Assembly (NCBI GenBank): GCA_035264365.1
Contig: DATFQI010000349.1
Coordinates: 1-12,720, forward strand
DNA: 12,720 nucleotides
Direction: 5' to 3'
Source of the DNA: DATFQI01 sp035264365
Lineage (GTDB): Bacteria > Actinomycetota > Thermoleophilia > Solirubrobacterales > Solirubrobacteraceae
Part shown: in pieces, positions 5,318-12,581 of the stretch
How positions within the stretch are numbered: the stretch's first letter is position 1
Layout: every line of letters starts with the position of its first letter
Notes under the pieces: model-generated
Told to the model about the DNA's origin: nothing
Seen by the model: the letters and a program-made list of their open reading frames with translations, nothing else
The model's database searches: none
Translations under genes and position numbers: made by a program

Positions 5318-6861
5318 GCGCCGGGTCTGCTGCGGCCGCGCGGGGCGGCTTCCGCGAAGGCCACCTCGCGCTGATCGAGGACCTCGAGACCCGCCTCGCC
5401 CGTGTGCTCGCCGGCGGCGGCGAGCGCGCCCGCGAGCGCCACACGTCGCGCGGCAAGCTGCTCGCGCGCGACCGCGTCGAGAAGCTCTGCGATCCCGGCG
5501 CCCCGTTCCTGGAGCTGTCCCCGCTGGCTGCCGAGGAGCTCTACGACGGCGCCGCGCCCGGAGCGGGGATCGTCACCGGCGTCGGCGTGATCGAGGGCCG
5601 CCGCTGCGTCGTCGTCGCCAACGACGCGACGGTCAAGGGCGGCACCTACTACCCCATCACGGTCAAGAAGCACCTGCGGGCGCAGGAGGTCGCGCTTCAC
5701 AACCGGCTCCCGTGCGTCTACCTCGTCGACTCCGGCGGCGCGTTCCTGCCCGAGCAGGACGACGTCTTCCCCGACCGCGAGCACTTCGGCCGGATCTTCT
5801 TCAACCAGGCGACGATGTCCGCGCGCGGGATCCCGCAGATCAGCGCGGTGATGGGCTCGTGCACGGCCGGCGGCGCCTACGTGCCGGCGATGAGCGACGA
5901 GTCCGTGATCGTGCGCGAGCAGGGCACGATCTTCCTCGGCGGCCCGCCGCTGGTGAAGGCGGCCACGGGCGAGGAGGTCACCGCGGAGGAGCTCGGCGGC
6001 GGCGACGTGCACGCGCGCGTCTCCGGCGTCGTCGACCACCTGGCCGAGGACGACGACCACGCGCTCGAGATCCTGCGCGAGATCGTCGCCACGCTGCCGC
6101 CGGCCGCCGCACCCGCCTGGGAGCGGGCGGAGCCGCGCGAGCCCGCGCAGGACGCCGACGGGCTGCTCGACGTCGTCCCGCTCGACCTGCGCACGCCTTA
6201 CGACGCGCGCGAGCTGCTCGCCCGCCTCGTCGACGGCTCCGAGTGGCACGAGTTCAAGGAGAACTACGGCACGACGGTCGTGTGCGCGTTCGCCCGCATC
6301 GACGGCCATCCGGTCGGGATCCTCGCCAACAACGGGATCCTGTTCAGCGAGTCCTCGCTGAAGGCCGCCCACTTCATCGAGCTCTGCGACCGGCGCGGGA
6401 TCCCGCTGCTGTTCCTGCAGAACATCTCGGGCTTCATGGTCGGCAAGGACTACGAGGCGGGCGGCATCGCCAAGGACGGGGCGAAGCTCGTCACCGCCGT
6501 CAGCTGCGCGCGCGTGCCGAAGCTCACCGTGATAGTCGGCGGCTCGTTCGGCGCCGGCAACTACGGCATGTGCGGGCGCGCGTACTCGCCGCGCTTCCTC
6601 TTCATGTGGCCGAACGCGCGCATCAGCGTGATGGGCGGAGAGCAGGCCGCCACCGTGATGACCGAGGTCGGCCAGGCCGAGACGGGCGAGCGGCTGCGCG
6701 AGCAGTACGAGCACCAGGGGCGGCCCGTGTACTCGACGGCGCGGCTGTGGGACGACGGCGTGATCGACCCGCGCGACACGCGCCGCGTCCTCGCCGTCGC
6801 GCTCGCCGCCTGCCGGCATGCGCCGCTCGAGCCCGTCTCCTACGGCGTGTTCCGGATGTAG
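5314..6861 (+). CDS. mccB: Acyl-CoA carboxylase beta subunit (3-methylcrotonyl-CoA carboxyltransferase type)
   Basis: A 515-residue carboxyltransferase that moves the carboxyl group from biotin to the acyl-CoA, completing the carboxylase with the gene before it. The N-terminal half contains D139-S-G-G followed by A-F-L-P-E-Q-D-D-V-F-P-D-R-E-H-F-G-R-I, then M180-G-S-C-T-A-G-G-A-Y-V-P-A-M-S-D-E and G-T-I-F-L-G-G-P-P-L-V-K-A-A-T-G-E. I recognise these as close to the mitochondrial and bacterial methylcrotonyl-CoA carboxylase beta subunit rather than the propionyl type. The C-terminal half has the second crotonase-fold oxyanion segment G-G-S-F-G-A-G-N-Y-G-M-C-G-R at about 409-422 and M-G-G-E-Q-A-A. 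Length is normal. ATG 5314 overlaps the upstream stop (ATGA) and has a strong GGAGG at 5302-5306, 7 nt away. In leucine breakdown its product 3-methylglutaconyl-CoA would need a hydratase and HMG-CoA lyase, which are not in this window. Confidence 0.93.
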   Translation: MSAGSAAAARGGFREGHLALIEDLETRLARVLAGGGERARERHTSRGKLLARDRVEKLCDPGAPFLELSPLAAEELYDGAAPGAGIVTGVGVIEGRRCVVVANDATVKGGTYYPITVKKHLRAQEVALHNRLPCVYLVDSGGAFLPEQDDVFPDREHFGRIFFNQATMSARGIPQISAVMGSCTAGGAYVPAMSDESVIVREQGTIFLGGPPLVKAATGEEVTAEELGGGDVHARVSGVVDHLAEDDDHALEILREIVATLPPAAAPAWERAEPREPAQDADGLLDVVPLDLRTPYDARELLARLVDGSEWHEFKENYGTTVVCAFARIDGHPVGILANNGILFSESSLKAAHFIELCDRRGIPLLFLQNISGFMVGKDYEAGGIAKDGAKLVTAVSCARVPKLTVIVGGSFGAGNYGMCGRAYSPRFLFMWPNARISVMGGEQAATVMTEVGQAETGERLREQYEHQGRPVYSTARLWDDGVIDPRDTRRVLAVALAACRHAPLEPVSYGVFRM

Positions 6862-6942
6862 CGATCCGTTTCCGAGGGTCCGAGGCGGGGCACGCGGCAC
6901 TGTGGACGCGCCAAATCCGTGGCTCCTTCGGTCATATCCGCG

Positions 6943-6962
6943 ACCGGGGGCTTCCACCCGGT
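6943..6962. other. Small hairpin in the 134-bp gap after the carboxylase operon
   Basis: ACCGGG (6943-6948) and CCCGGT (6957-6962) pair around an 8-nt loop. There is no T-run after it, so it is not a convincing intrinsic terminator. It may affect the leader of the next gene. The rest of the gap 6862-6995 shows only a weak SigB-like candidate: GTTTCC at 6868-6873, 13 nt, GGGGCA at 6887-6892, with four of six matches in each box. I saw no small gene in the gap. Confidence 0.25.
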
Positions 6963-6980
6963 ACGAAATTGCCCCACGAT

Positions 6981-6986
6981 GAGGAG
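6981..6986 (+). promoter_or_regulatory. Ribosome binding site deciding the start of the CxCx4C protein
   Basis: GAGGAG lies 9 nt before GTG 6996 but directly abuts the in-frame ATG 6987. The spacing favours GTG as the real start, three codons downstream of the ATG. Confidence 0.5.
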
Positions 6987-6995
6987 ATGCGAGCC

Positions 6996-7325
6996 GTGGA
7001 AGCCACGGACGAGCAGATCGCCCTCAATGAGAGCACGTTCCGCGACATCAACGAGGCCATCGAGGCCGGCCGCCGCGAGCGCGAGGGCCTCGTGCCCTTC
7101 GTGTGCGAGTGCGGCCGGCTCGGCTGCACCGCCGTGATCGAGGTGACGCTGCGCGAATACGAGGCCGTCCGCGCCGACTCGCGCCTGTTCCTCGTACAGC
7201 CGGGGCACGAGAACGAGTTCGAGGAGCTTCGCCACGAGGACCCGCGCTACAGGGTGGTCGCCAAGCCCGAGGGCCCGCTCGGCGACATCGCCGACGAGAC
7301 GGATCCGCGGAGGGGCCCCGGATGA
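6996..7325 (+). CDS. Small conserved protein with CxCx4C motif, coupled to an anti-sigma-type ATPase
   Basis: A 109-residue soluble protein of no named family known to me. It has an N-terminal helix (N-E-S-T-F-R-D-I-N-E-A-I-E-A), then F-V-C37-E-C39-G-R-L-G-C44, a segment V-I-E-V-T-L-R-E-Y-E-A-V-R, and F-L-V-Q-P-G-H71-E. The three cysteines with H71 could make a Cys3His zinc or redox site; this is inference. The pattern cysteine cluster, L-x-E-Y-E-x-V-R, F-x-V-x-P-G-H-E and a final D-P-R recalls small proteins I have seen in Thermoleophilia, often unannotated. Its stop overlaps the start of the RsbW-like gene (ATGA), so the two are very probably translated together and may work together. The start could be ATG 6987 (112 residues) instead. 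Confidence 0.75.
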   Translation: MEATDEQIALNESTFRDINEAIEAGRREREGLVPFVCECGRLGCTAVIEVTLREYEAVRADSRLFLVQPGHENEFEELRHEDPRYRVVAKPEGPLGDIADETDPRRGPG

Positions 7326-7726
7326 CCCCGGGGGCGCGCGTGACGGTGCCCTACCTGACGATCGCGGGTCACGTCTCGGCCGCCGAGGTGTCCGCGATCC
7401 GCAGGCGGGTGCGCGCCTTCGCCGCCCAGCACGGCGCCTCGCCGCGCGACGTCTTCGCGATCGGGCTCGCCGTCGGCGAGGCGGTCGTCAACGCGATCGT
7501 GCACGGCTACGACGGCGGCGCCGGCGAGGTGCGCGTCGAGGTCGACCTCGAGGACGGCGACCTCGAGGTCGTGGTCGCCGACGGCGGCCGCGGCTTCACG
7601 ACCAGCCCGAGCGAGGGCCTCGGGCTCGGGCTCGCGTTCGTGCGCGCGGGGTCGACGGCCTTCGAGATCCGCGACCGCCCGCTCGGCGGCGTCGAGGTCT
7701 GGATGCGATTCGCCCTGGCGAGCTAG
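7322..7726 (+). CDS. RsbW/SpoIIAB-like ATP-binding protein (probable anti-sigma factor kinase)
   Basis: A 134-residue single-domain GHKL ATPase of the HATPase_c_2 type, the length of anti-sigma serine kinases such as RsbW and SpoIIAB. ATP-site motifs are visible: the N box with E53, N57 and H61 in V-G-E-A-V-V-N-A-I-V-H-G-Y, the G1 box D87-G-G-R-G91-F, and the G2 box G-L-G-L-G-L at 99-104. Such proteins bind a SigB/SigF-family sigma factor and phosphorylate a STAS antagonist. A sigma gene of that family starts about 1.6 kb away at 9295, but no STAS gene is visible here, so pairing is inferred. GGAGG at 7309-7313, 8 nt before ATG 7322, supports the start. It overlaps the upstream stop (ATGA), and its own stop overlaps the convergent regulator's stop by 4 nt. 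It could also serve a PP2C-type regulator. Confidence 0.85.
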   Translation: MTPGARVTVPYLTIAGHVSAAEVSAIRRRVRAFAAQHGASPRDVFAIGLAVGEAVVNAIVHGYDGGAGEVRVEVDLEDGDLEVVVADGGRGFTTSPSEGLGLGLAFVRAGSTAFEIRDRPLGGVEVWMRFALAS

Positions 7727-8499
7727 GGCGTCTCGAGGCCGAGCTTCTCGTCCGGTAGCTCCGCGAGCAGCCGGCGCCGGATCGGGACCCAGCGCTCGGC
7801 GTCGCCGGTCGGCGCGCCGACCGGGTCGCCCTTGAGCAGCCAGGTGCCGTCGTCACGGCGCACGAGCTCGTCGCGCGAGGCGAGCTCGCCGATCGCGCTC
7901 GAGACCGTCGGCCGGCGCGCGCCGACGAGCTGCCCGAGCATCCGGTGCGAGAGCGTCAACGGGATCGCCACGCCCTCGGGGGTCATGCGGCCCCAGCGCT
8001 CCGCGAGGTGCCAGAAGAGCGAGAGCAGCCGCCGGTCCACGCGGTTGAGCTGGGAGATGGCCTGCGTGGTCGCGAGCCGGTCGGTGCGCTCGTTGAGGCG
8101 GTCCAGCAGCGCCACGTTGACCTCGGGCCAGCGCGCCAGCCGGCCGGCGAACCAGCGGTCGAGCACGCCGACGCGCACGTCCGTCAGCGCCGTCCACCGG
8201 ATCGTCGACCGCAGGAGCCCCGGAGACGCCTGGAGGCTCCACGGCCGCACGACGTCTCCGGGTCCCAGCAGCTCCGTGCTGACGGTGTCGGAGACGACCA
8301 CGTCGCGGGCGATCACGCCGTCGACCATCAGCAGGCCCGCGTGCTCGGCGTCCGCGTGCTCGCCGCCCGCCCCCCAGGGGCCCTGCGGCAGCCGGTGGAC
8401 CTCGACGTCGAGCTCGCGACGGCACGCATCCCGGACCTCCTCGCGCACGAGGGCGCCCAGGTCCGGATCCAGATCCAGCAGCGGAAACCTTCGCCTCAT
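7723..8499 (-). CDS. Crp/Fnr-type transcriptional regulator
   Basis: A 258-residue regulator with a cyclic-nucleotide-binding-like beta domain (about residues 45-130), a long dimerisation helix around 135-165 and a Crp-type winged helix at about 175-222. The helix-turn-helix reads L-S-H-R-M-L-G-Q-L-V-G-A-R-R-P-T-V-S-S-A-I-G-E-L, matching the Crp pattern of L-A-x-x-x-G-x-x-R-x-T-V-S-R. The sensor domain is divergent: I see neither the cAMP phosphate-binding motif nor an Fnr cysteine cluster (a single Cys near residue 26), so the signal is unknown. About 36 residues follow the DNA-binding domain as a charged tail. It lies 19 nt after the sigma gene on the same strand, so the two are probably cotranscribed. 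A GGGGG run lies 6 nt before ATG 8499 as a possible ribosome binding site. Confidence 0.88.
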   Translation of the reverse strand: MRRRFPLLDLDPDLGALVREEVRDACRRELDVEVHRLPQGPWGAGGEHADAEHAGLLMVDGVIARDVVVSDTVSTELLGPGDVVRPWSLQASPGLLRSTIRWTALTDVRVGVLDRWFAGRLARWPEVNVALLDRLNERTDRLATTQAISQLNRVDRRLLSLFWHLAERWGRMTPEGVAIPLTLSHRMLGQLVGARRPTVSSAIGELASRDELVRRDDGTWLLKGDPVGAPTGDAERWVPIRRRLLAELPDEKLGLETP

Positions 8500-8518
8500 T
8501 TTGTCCCCCGGAGTGCTT

Positions 8519-9295
8519 CTACCGCGAGACCGCGCGGCTCAACCGTGCGCGGTCCTCATCGACGGACGGCGCCAATCGGTCGAGTGCCTCGCGCAGCAGC
8601 CGCGAGACGTGCATCTGAGAGAGGCCGACGCGCTCGGCGATGTCGCTCTGGGTGAGGTCCTCCTCGAAGCGCAGCCGCAGGATCTCGCGGTCGCGGGGCT
8701 CGAGGCGGCTCGTGAGCAGCTGCAGCGACAAGGTGCCCTCGGCCCGGTTGACGGCGTCGTCGTGGTCCGGGACCAGCTCGTACAGCGTCGCGGAGTCCTC
8801 GTCGTCCCGGCGCACCATCCGGTCGAGCGAGTCGGGGTACTGCGCGTCCGACGCCATGCGCGCGTCGAGCAGGCGCTCGACGTCGACGCCGAGCTTGTCG
8901 GCCAGCTCGACCGCCGTCGGAGCGCGGCCCCTGAGGCGCTCGAACTCCGCGGCGGCGTCGCGGGTCGCGAGCGCGAGGTCCTTGAGCGAGCGCGGAACCC
9001 GGAGGGGCCAGGTGCGGTCGCGGAAGTGGCGGCGGATCTCGCCGAGGATCGTCGGCACCGCGAAGCTCGAGAACGCGTTGCCGGACGCGGGGTCGTAGCG
9101 ATCGATCGCGTTGAGGAGCCCGATCGCGCCGACCTGCTCGAGGTCCTCCATCGACTCGGCGCCGCCGGCGAAGCGGCGGGCAAGGTGGCGGACCAGCGGC
9201 AGGTGGCGCTCGACGAGCTCGTCGCGGGCGCCCGGGTCGCCGGCGTGCAGCCGGGCGAAGGCCTCGCGCTCCTCCCGTATCCGCTCGCTGTTCAT
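8519..9295 (-). CDS. RNA polymerase sigma factor of the SigB/SigF/SigG (group 3) family
   Basis: A 258-residue alternative sigma factor. Region 2 spans about 28-96, with E-D-L-E-Q-V-G-A-I-G-L-L-N-A-I-D-R-Y-D and F-S-S-F-A-V-P-T-I-L-G-E-I-R-R-H-F-R-D, the latter the hallmark of the SigB/SigF/SigG group. Region 3 (about 97-165) includes V-P-R-S-L-K-D-L. Region 4 (about 190-245) has L-E-P-R-D-R-E-I-L-R-L-R-F and the helix-turn-helix T-Q-S-D-I-A-E-R-V-G-L-S-Q-M-H-V-S-R-L-L. Region 1.1 is absent, as expected. This family controls general stress or developmental genes and is usually held by an RsbW-type anti-sigma factor, such as the one at 7322-7726. ATG 9295 has only a weak Shine-Dalgarno sequence. 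A possible self-recognised promoter lies upstream. The downstream Crp-type gene follows after 19 nt. Confidence 0.92.
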   Translation of the reverse strand: MNSERIREEREAFARLHAGDPGARDELVERHLPLVRHLARRFAGGAESMEDLEQVGAIGLLNAIDRYDPASGNAFSSFAVPTILGEIRRHFRDRTWPLRVPRSLKDLALATRDAAAEFERLRGRAPTAVELADKLGVDVERLLDARMASDAQYPDSLDRMVRRDDEDSATLYELVPDHDDAVNRAEGTLSLQLLTSRLEPRDREILRLRFEEDLTQSDIAERVGLSQMHVSRLLREALDRLAPSVDEDRARLSRAVSR

Positions 9296-9315
9296 AGGCG
9301 CACCCGCGCTGCGCT

Positions 9316-9340
9316 TTTCCGGCAGCCCGCGCGTTCACAC
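9316..9340 (-). promoter_or_regulatory. Possible SigB-type autoregulatory promoter of the sigma gene
   Basis: On the minus strand GTGTGA (9340-9335), 13 nt, CGGAAA (9321-9316). Against the Bacillus SigB consensus GTTTAA-N12-14-GGGWAW this is four of six and five of six, with correct spacing, ending 20 nt before the ATG. SigB-family genes often autoregulate. The match is modest and the consensus of this organism is unknown. Confidence 0.3.
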
Positions 9341-9402
9341 GGCAGCCGCTCCTTGGGGTCCCGTGGCTGACCGTAAGCGCGTCGGGGGCCGGTGCGCGGC
9401 GC

Positions 9403-9418
9403 GCATCCGGCAGGATGC
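9403..9418 (+). promoter_or_regulatory. Hairpin overlapping the ribosome binding site of the next gene
   Basis: GCATCC (9403-9408), loop GGCA, GGATGC (9413-9418): a perfect 6-bp stem. The only purine-rich ribosome binding candidate, AGGA at 9412-9415 with 7 nt to ATG 9423, lies in its loop edge and right arm, so the fold would hide it. Any regulatory use is inference. Confidence 0.35.
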
Positions 9419-9422
9419 CGCC

Positions 9423-9767
9423 ATGGCGAAGTACGCGGTCAACGACAAGGCGGTCGAGTTCGCGCTCGAGCTGATCGCCAGGCGCCAGTACGTGCTCGAG
9501 AGCCGTTGGGGCGACGTCCAGCCGAGCGCTGCGCAGGAGAACGCCTACCTCGAGAGCCACTCGTGGGACGAGTACGCCCGCTGGCACCTCGGGCTCACCG
9601 ACGGCGCGAACGACGGGACGAAGGCGCGCTACGCGTTCGTCTTCGGCGACTTCCGCCGCATCCATCGGATGGGGATCATCTCCTGCCACTACCGCGCCGC
9701 GGAGTGGCGCCACAAGGAGATCGAGCTGGCCGCGCACGACCTCCTCCAAGCGCTCGACAACTCGTAG
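9423..9767 (+). CDS. Conserved small protein of unknown function
   Basis: A 114-residue soluble, charged protein with no signal peptide or membrane segment. Landmarks are the opening M-A-K-Y-A-V-N-D-K-A-V, a central Y-L-E-S-H-S-W-D-E-Y-A-R-W-H-L-G-L-T, K-A-R-Y-A-F-V-F-G-D-F-R-R-I-H-R and the ending A-A-E-W-R-H-K-E-I-E-L-A-A-H-D-L-L. The many invariant-looking aromatic and histidine residues suggest an old conserved family; I recall near-identical hypothetical proteins in other actinobacteria but no assigned function. The frame is open far upstream, but ATG 9423 is the only start with a ribosome binding candidate and gives the conserved N-terminus. It diverges from the sigma gene (127-bp gap), and its stop overlaps the beta-galactosidase GTG by 1 nt. 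Confidence 0.82.
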   Translation: MAKYAVNDKAVEFALELIARRQYVLESRWGDVQPSAAQENAYLESHSWDEYARWHLGLTDGANDGTKARYAFVFGDFRRIHRMGIISCHYRAAEWRHKEIELAAHDLLQALDNS

Positions 9768-12571
9768 TGGACGGCGCGTTCTCGCCCGGGCTCGGGGCGC
9801 TGCCGCCGCGCGCGTGGCAACGCACGAGCGCACCGGCGCTGTCGCTCGACGGGACCTGGGCGTTCCGCCTCGACGGTGGGGCCTGGGGCGAGCTGGAGGT
9901 GCCCTCGCACTGGCAGCTGCACGGGCACGGCGCACCCGCGTACACGAACATCGCCTATCCGTTCCCGGTCGACCCGCCCTGGGTGCCCGACGCGAACCCC
10001 ACCGGGGAGTACCGGCGCAGCTTTGCGCTCCCGCCCGACTGGCCGGGCGGCTCCGCGGTGCTGCGCTTCGGCGGCGCCGACTCCGAGCTGCGGGCGTGGC
10101 TGAACGGCACCGAGCTCGGCTGGGCGTGCGGCAGCCGGCTCGCGCACGAGTTCGAGGTGGGCGCGCTGCTGCGGCCCGAGAACGAGCTCGTGGTGCGGGT
10201 GCGGCAGTGGTCGGCCGGCAGCTATCTCGAGGACCAGGACATGTGGTGGCTGTCGGGGCTGTTCCGGGGCGTGGAGCTGCTGGCGCGCCCGGACGGCTGC
10301 GCGGGCGACGTGTTCGTGCACGCCGAGGCGGACGGGACGCTGCGCGTCGACTGCGACGTGCCGGCGCGGCTCGTCGTGCCCGAGCTCGGCATCGACTGCG
10401 CGGCGGGCGAGACCGTCGCCGCCGGGCCCGTCGAGCCATGGAGCGCGGAGCGGCCGCGGCTCTACGACGGCGAGCTGCGCACGGCGGGGGAGACGGTGGC
10501 GCTCCGGATCGGCTTCCGCACGGTCGCGGTCGAGGAGGGCGAGCTGCGGGTCAACGCCCGTCGCGTGCTGTTGCGCGGCGTCAACCGCCACGAGTGGGAT
10601 CCGGACCGCGGGCGCGCCGTCACCGAGGAGACGATGCGGCGCGACGTGGAGATGATGAAGGCGCACAACGTCAACGCGGTGCGCACGAGCCACTATCCGC
10701 CACACCCGCGCTTCCTCGAGCTCTGCGACGAGCGCGGGCTGTACGTGATCGCGGAGTGCGACCTCGAGACGCACGGCTTCCAAGACGTCGGCTGGCGCGG
10801 CAACCCGAGCGACGACCCCCGCTGGCGCGAGGCCTACCTCGACCGGATCGCGCGCACCGTCGAGCGCGACAAGAACCACCCGAGCGTGATCATGTGGTCG
10901 CTCGGCAACGAGAGCGGCATCGGCTGCAACCTGGAGGCGACGGCGGCGTGGGCGCGGAAGCGCGACCCGTCGCGGCCCCTGCACTACGAGCACGACCTGA
11001 CCGCGACGCTCGGCGACGTGCACAGCCGGATGTACGCGACGCACGAGGAGGTCGACGTGCTCGGCCGCCGCGCGGAGCCGCCCCTGGACGACCCGGAGCT
11101 CGACGCCGCCCGGCGCGCCAAGCCGTTCCTGCTGTGCGAGTACGCGCACGCGATGGGCAACGGCCCGGGCGGGCTGGCGGAGTACCAGGCGCTGCTGGAG
11201 AGGTACCCGCGCTGCGCGGGCGGCTTCGTGTGGGAGTGGATCGACCACGGCATCCGCCGCCCCGAGGGCGACTTCGCCTACGGCGGCGACTTCGGCGAGC
11301 CGCTGCACGACGGCAACTTCGTCGCCGACGGGCTCGTGCTGCCGGACCGCACGCCCTCGCCCGGACTGCTCGAGCTCAAGGCGGTGTTCGCCCCGGTGCG
11401 GATCGGGCCGGACGGCATCGCCAACCTGCACGACTTCCGCGACCTCTCGCACCTGGCGTTCGCGTGGGCGCTCGAGGTCGAGGGCGAGCCGCTCGCGGAG
11501 GGCACGCTGGACCCGGGCCCGGCGGCGGCGGGGAAGACCGTGCCGCTGCCGATGCCGGAGCTTCCGGTCGTGCCGGACGGCCGCGAGGCGTGGCTGACCG
11601 TGCGTGCGCTGCTCGCGGACGACACGCCGTGGGCTCCCGCGGGTCACGAAGTGGCGTTCGGCCAGCTGCCGGTCGCCGCGGCCGCGCCCGCCCGTGCGGC
11701 CGCGCCCGGCCGAGCGGCCGCGCCCGGGCGCGGGTCCACCGCCCCGCGGCGCTCCGGCGCCCGCGTCTCGCTCGGCGCGGGCGAGTTCGACGCGGCGACC
11801 GGGCGGCTCGTGCGGCTCGGCGCGCTCGAGCTCGACGGCCCGCGGCTCGACGCATGGCGCGCGCCGATCGACAACGACGTCGGCACCCACGGGCCGGAGC
11901 AGCTCGCTGCGGCGTGGCGCTCGGCCGGCCTGCACCGCATGACCGAGCGGGCGCTCGCGGTCGAGCCGGACGGCGACGCACTCGCGGTCCGGGTGCGCGC
12001 GGCGGCGGCCGGCCACGACCGCGCGCTCTTCGCCACTTTCACCTGGACCGCCGAGGACGACGCGCTCGCCTGCTCGGTCGCCGTCGAGCCCGCGGGCGAC
12101 TGGCCGTTCCCGCTGCCGCGGCTCGGGACGCGGATGGCGGTGCCCGCGTGGATCGAGCGGCTCGAGTGGTTCGGGCTCGGCCCGGGCGAGGCCTACGCCG
12201 ACTCGCGTTCCGTCGTCCGGGTCGGCCGCTTCGCGCTGCCGGTCGACGAGCTGCGGACCGACTACGTGATGCCGCAGGAGAACGGCAACCGCTCCGAGGT
12301 CCGCTGGGCGCGGCTCACGGCCCCGGACGGTGCGGGGCTCGAGATCCGCGGCCGCCCGCACGTCGAGCTGGCCGCCCGCCGCTGGACCAGCGAGGACCTC
12401 GACGCCGCCCGCCACGCCGCCGACCTGCGGCCGCGCGACCGCGTCTTCGTCAACGTCGACCTCGCCCAGCACGGCCTCGGCAGCGGCGCGTGCGGCCCGG
12501 CGGTGCTGCCGCAGCACCGCCTCGAGGCGCGCCCCGCCGCGTTCGCGTTCGCCCTGCGCGCGCTCGCGTAG
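9767..12571 (+). CDS. lacZ: Beta-galactosidase, glycoside hydrolase family 2 (LacZ type)
   Basis: A 934-residue cytoplasmic-type enzyme (no signal peptide) hydrolysing terminal beta-galactosides; E. coli LacZ has 1023 residues. Order: jelly-roll sugar-binding domain (about 20-185, with L-D-G-T-W and V-P-S-H-W-Q), an Ig-like domain (185-245), the TIM barrel (from R-G-V-N-R-H-E near 266 to about 540), a second Ig-like domain, a repeat linker at 638-655, and the beta-galactosidase small-chain domain (about 660-930, with R-A-P-I-D-N-D, G-L-G-P-G-E and P-Q-E-N-G-N-R). Acid/base E382 lies in S-L-G-N-E-S-G and nucleophile E458 in C-E-Y-A-H-A-M-G-N; the 76-residue spacing equals that of E461 and E537 in E. 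coli. E334 and H336 match the Mg ligands. GTG 9767 overlaps the preceding stop by 1 nt with no clear Shine-Dalgarno sequence, and no later in-frame start precedes the conserved domain. No permease or lac-type repressor is adjacent, so the natural substrate is open. Confidence 0.93.
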   Translation: MDGAFSPGLGALPPRAWQRTSAPALSLDGTWAFRLDGGAWGELEVPSHWQLHGHGAPAYTNIAYPFPVDPPWVPDANPTGEYRRSFALPPDWPGGSAVLRFGGADSELRAWLNGTELGWACGSRLAHEFEVGALLRPENELVVRVRQWSAGSYLEDQDMWWLSGLFRGVELLARPDGCAGDVFVHAEADGTLRVDCDVPARLVVPELGIDCAAGETVAAGPVEPWSAERPRLYDGELRTAGETVALRIGFRTVAVEEGELRVNARRVLLRGVNRHEWDPDRGRAVTEETMRRDVEMMKAHNVNAVRTSHYPPHPRFLELCDERGLYVIAECDLETHGFQDVGWRGNPSDDPRWREAYLDRIARTVERDKNHPSVIMWSLGNESGIGCNLEATAAWARKRDPSRPLHYEHDLTATLGDVHSRMYATHEEVDVLGRRAEPPLDDPELDAARRAKPFLLCEYAHAMGNGPGGLAEYQALLERYPRCAGGFVWEWIDHGIRRPEGDFAYGGDFGEPLHDGNFVADGLVLPDRTPSPGLLELKAVFAPVRIGPDGIANLHDFRDLSHLAFAWALEVEGEPLAEGTLDPGPAAAGKTVPLPMPELPVVPDGREAWLTVRALLADDTPWAPAGHEVAFGQLPVAAAAPARAAAPGRAAAPGRGSTAPRRSGARVSLGAGEFDAATGRLVRLGALELDGPRLDAWRAPIDNDVGTHGPEQLAAAWRSAGLHRMTERALAVEPDGDALAVRVRAAAAGHDRALFATFTWTAEDDALACSVAVEPAGDWPFPLPRLGTRMAVPAWIERLEWFGLGPGEAYADSRSVVRVGRFALPVDELRTDYVMPQENGNRSEVRWARLTAPDGAGLEIRGRPHVELAARRWTSEDLDAARHAADLRPRDRVFVNVDLAQHGLGSGACGPAVLPQHRLEARPAAFAFALRALA
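11678..11731 (+). repeat. Three tandem 18-bp repeats in the beta-galactosidase linker
   Basis: Three units of 18 bp start at 11678, 11696 and 11714, each opening with GCGGCCGCGCCCG and differing only in the last 5 bp. They encode A-A-A-P-A-R, A-A-A-P-G-R and A-A-A-P-G-R (residues 638-655), a flexible linker before the C-terminal domain. Being a multiple of three, copy-number change by slippage would keep the frame. Confidence 0.85.
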
Positions 12572-12581
12572 CCTGGCGGGC

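Noticed and set aside
4999..6957. A 652-codon open frame on the minus strand opposite the carboxylase genes
   Set aside because: Its predicted protein is low-complexity Arg/Ala/Asp/Val-rich with no recognisable domain. Very high GC leaves antisense frames open, and the plus strand holds two clear enzymes.
6862..6995. Intrinsic terminator after the carboxylase operon
   Set aside because: The only hairpin (6943-6962) has 6 bp, an 8-nt loop and no following T-run.
8219..8262. 10-bp perfect inverted repeat CCCGGAGACG / CGTCTCCGGG with a 24-nt loop in the Crp-type gene
   Set aside because: By my rough estimate about one such match is expected by chance in 12.7 kb at this GC content, and it lies in coding sequence with no T-run.
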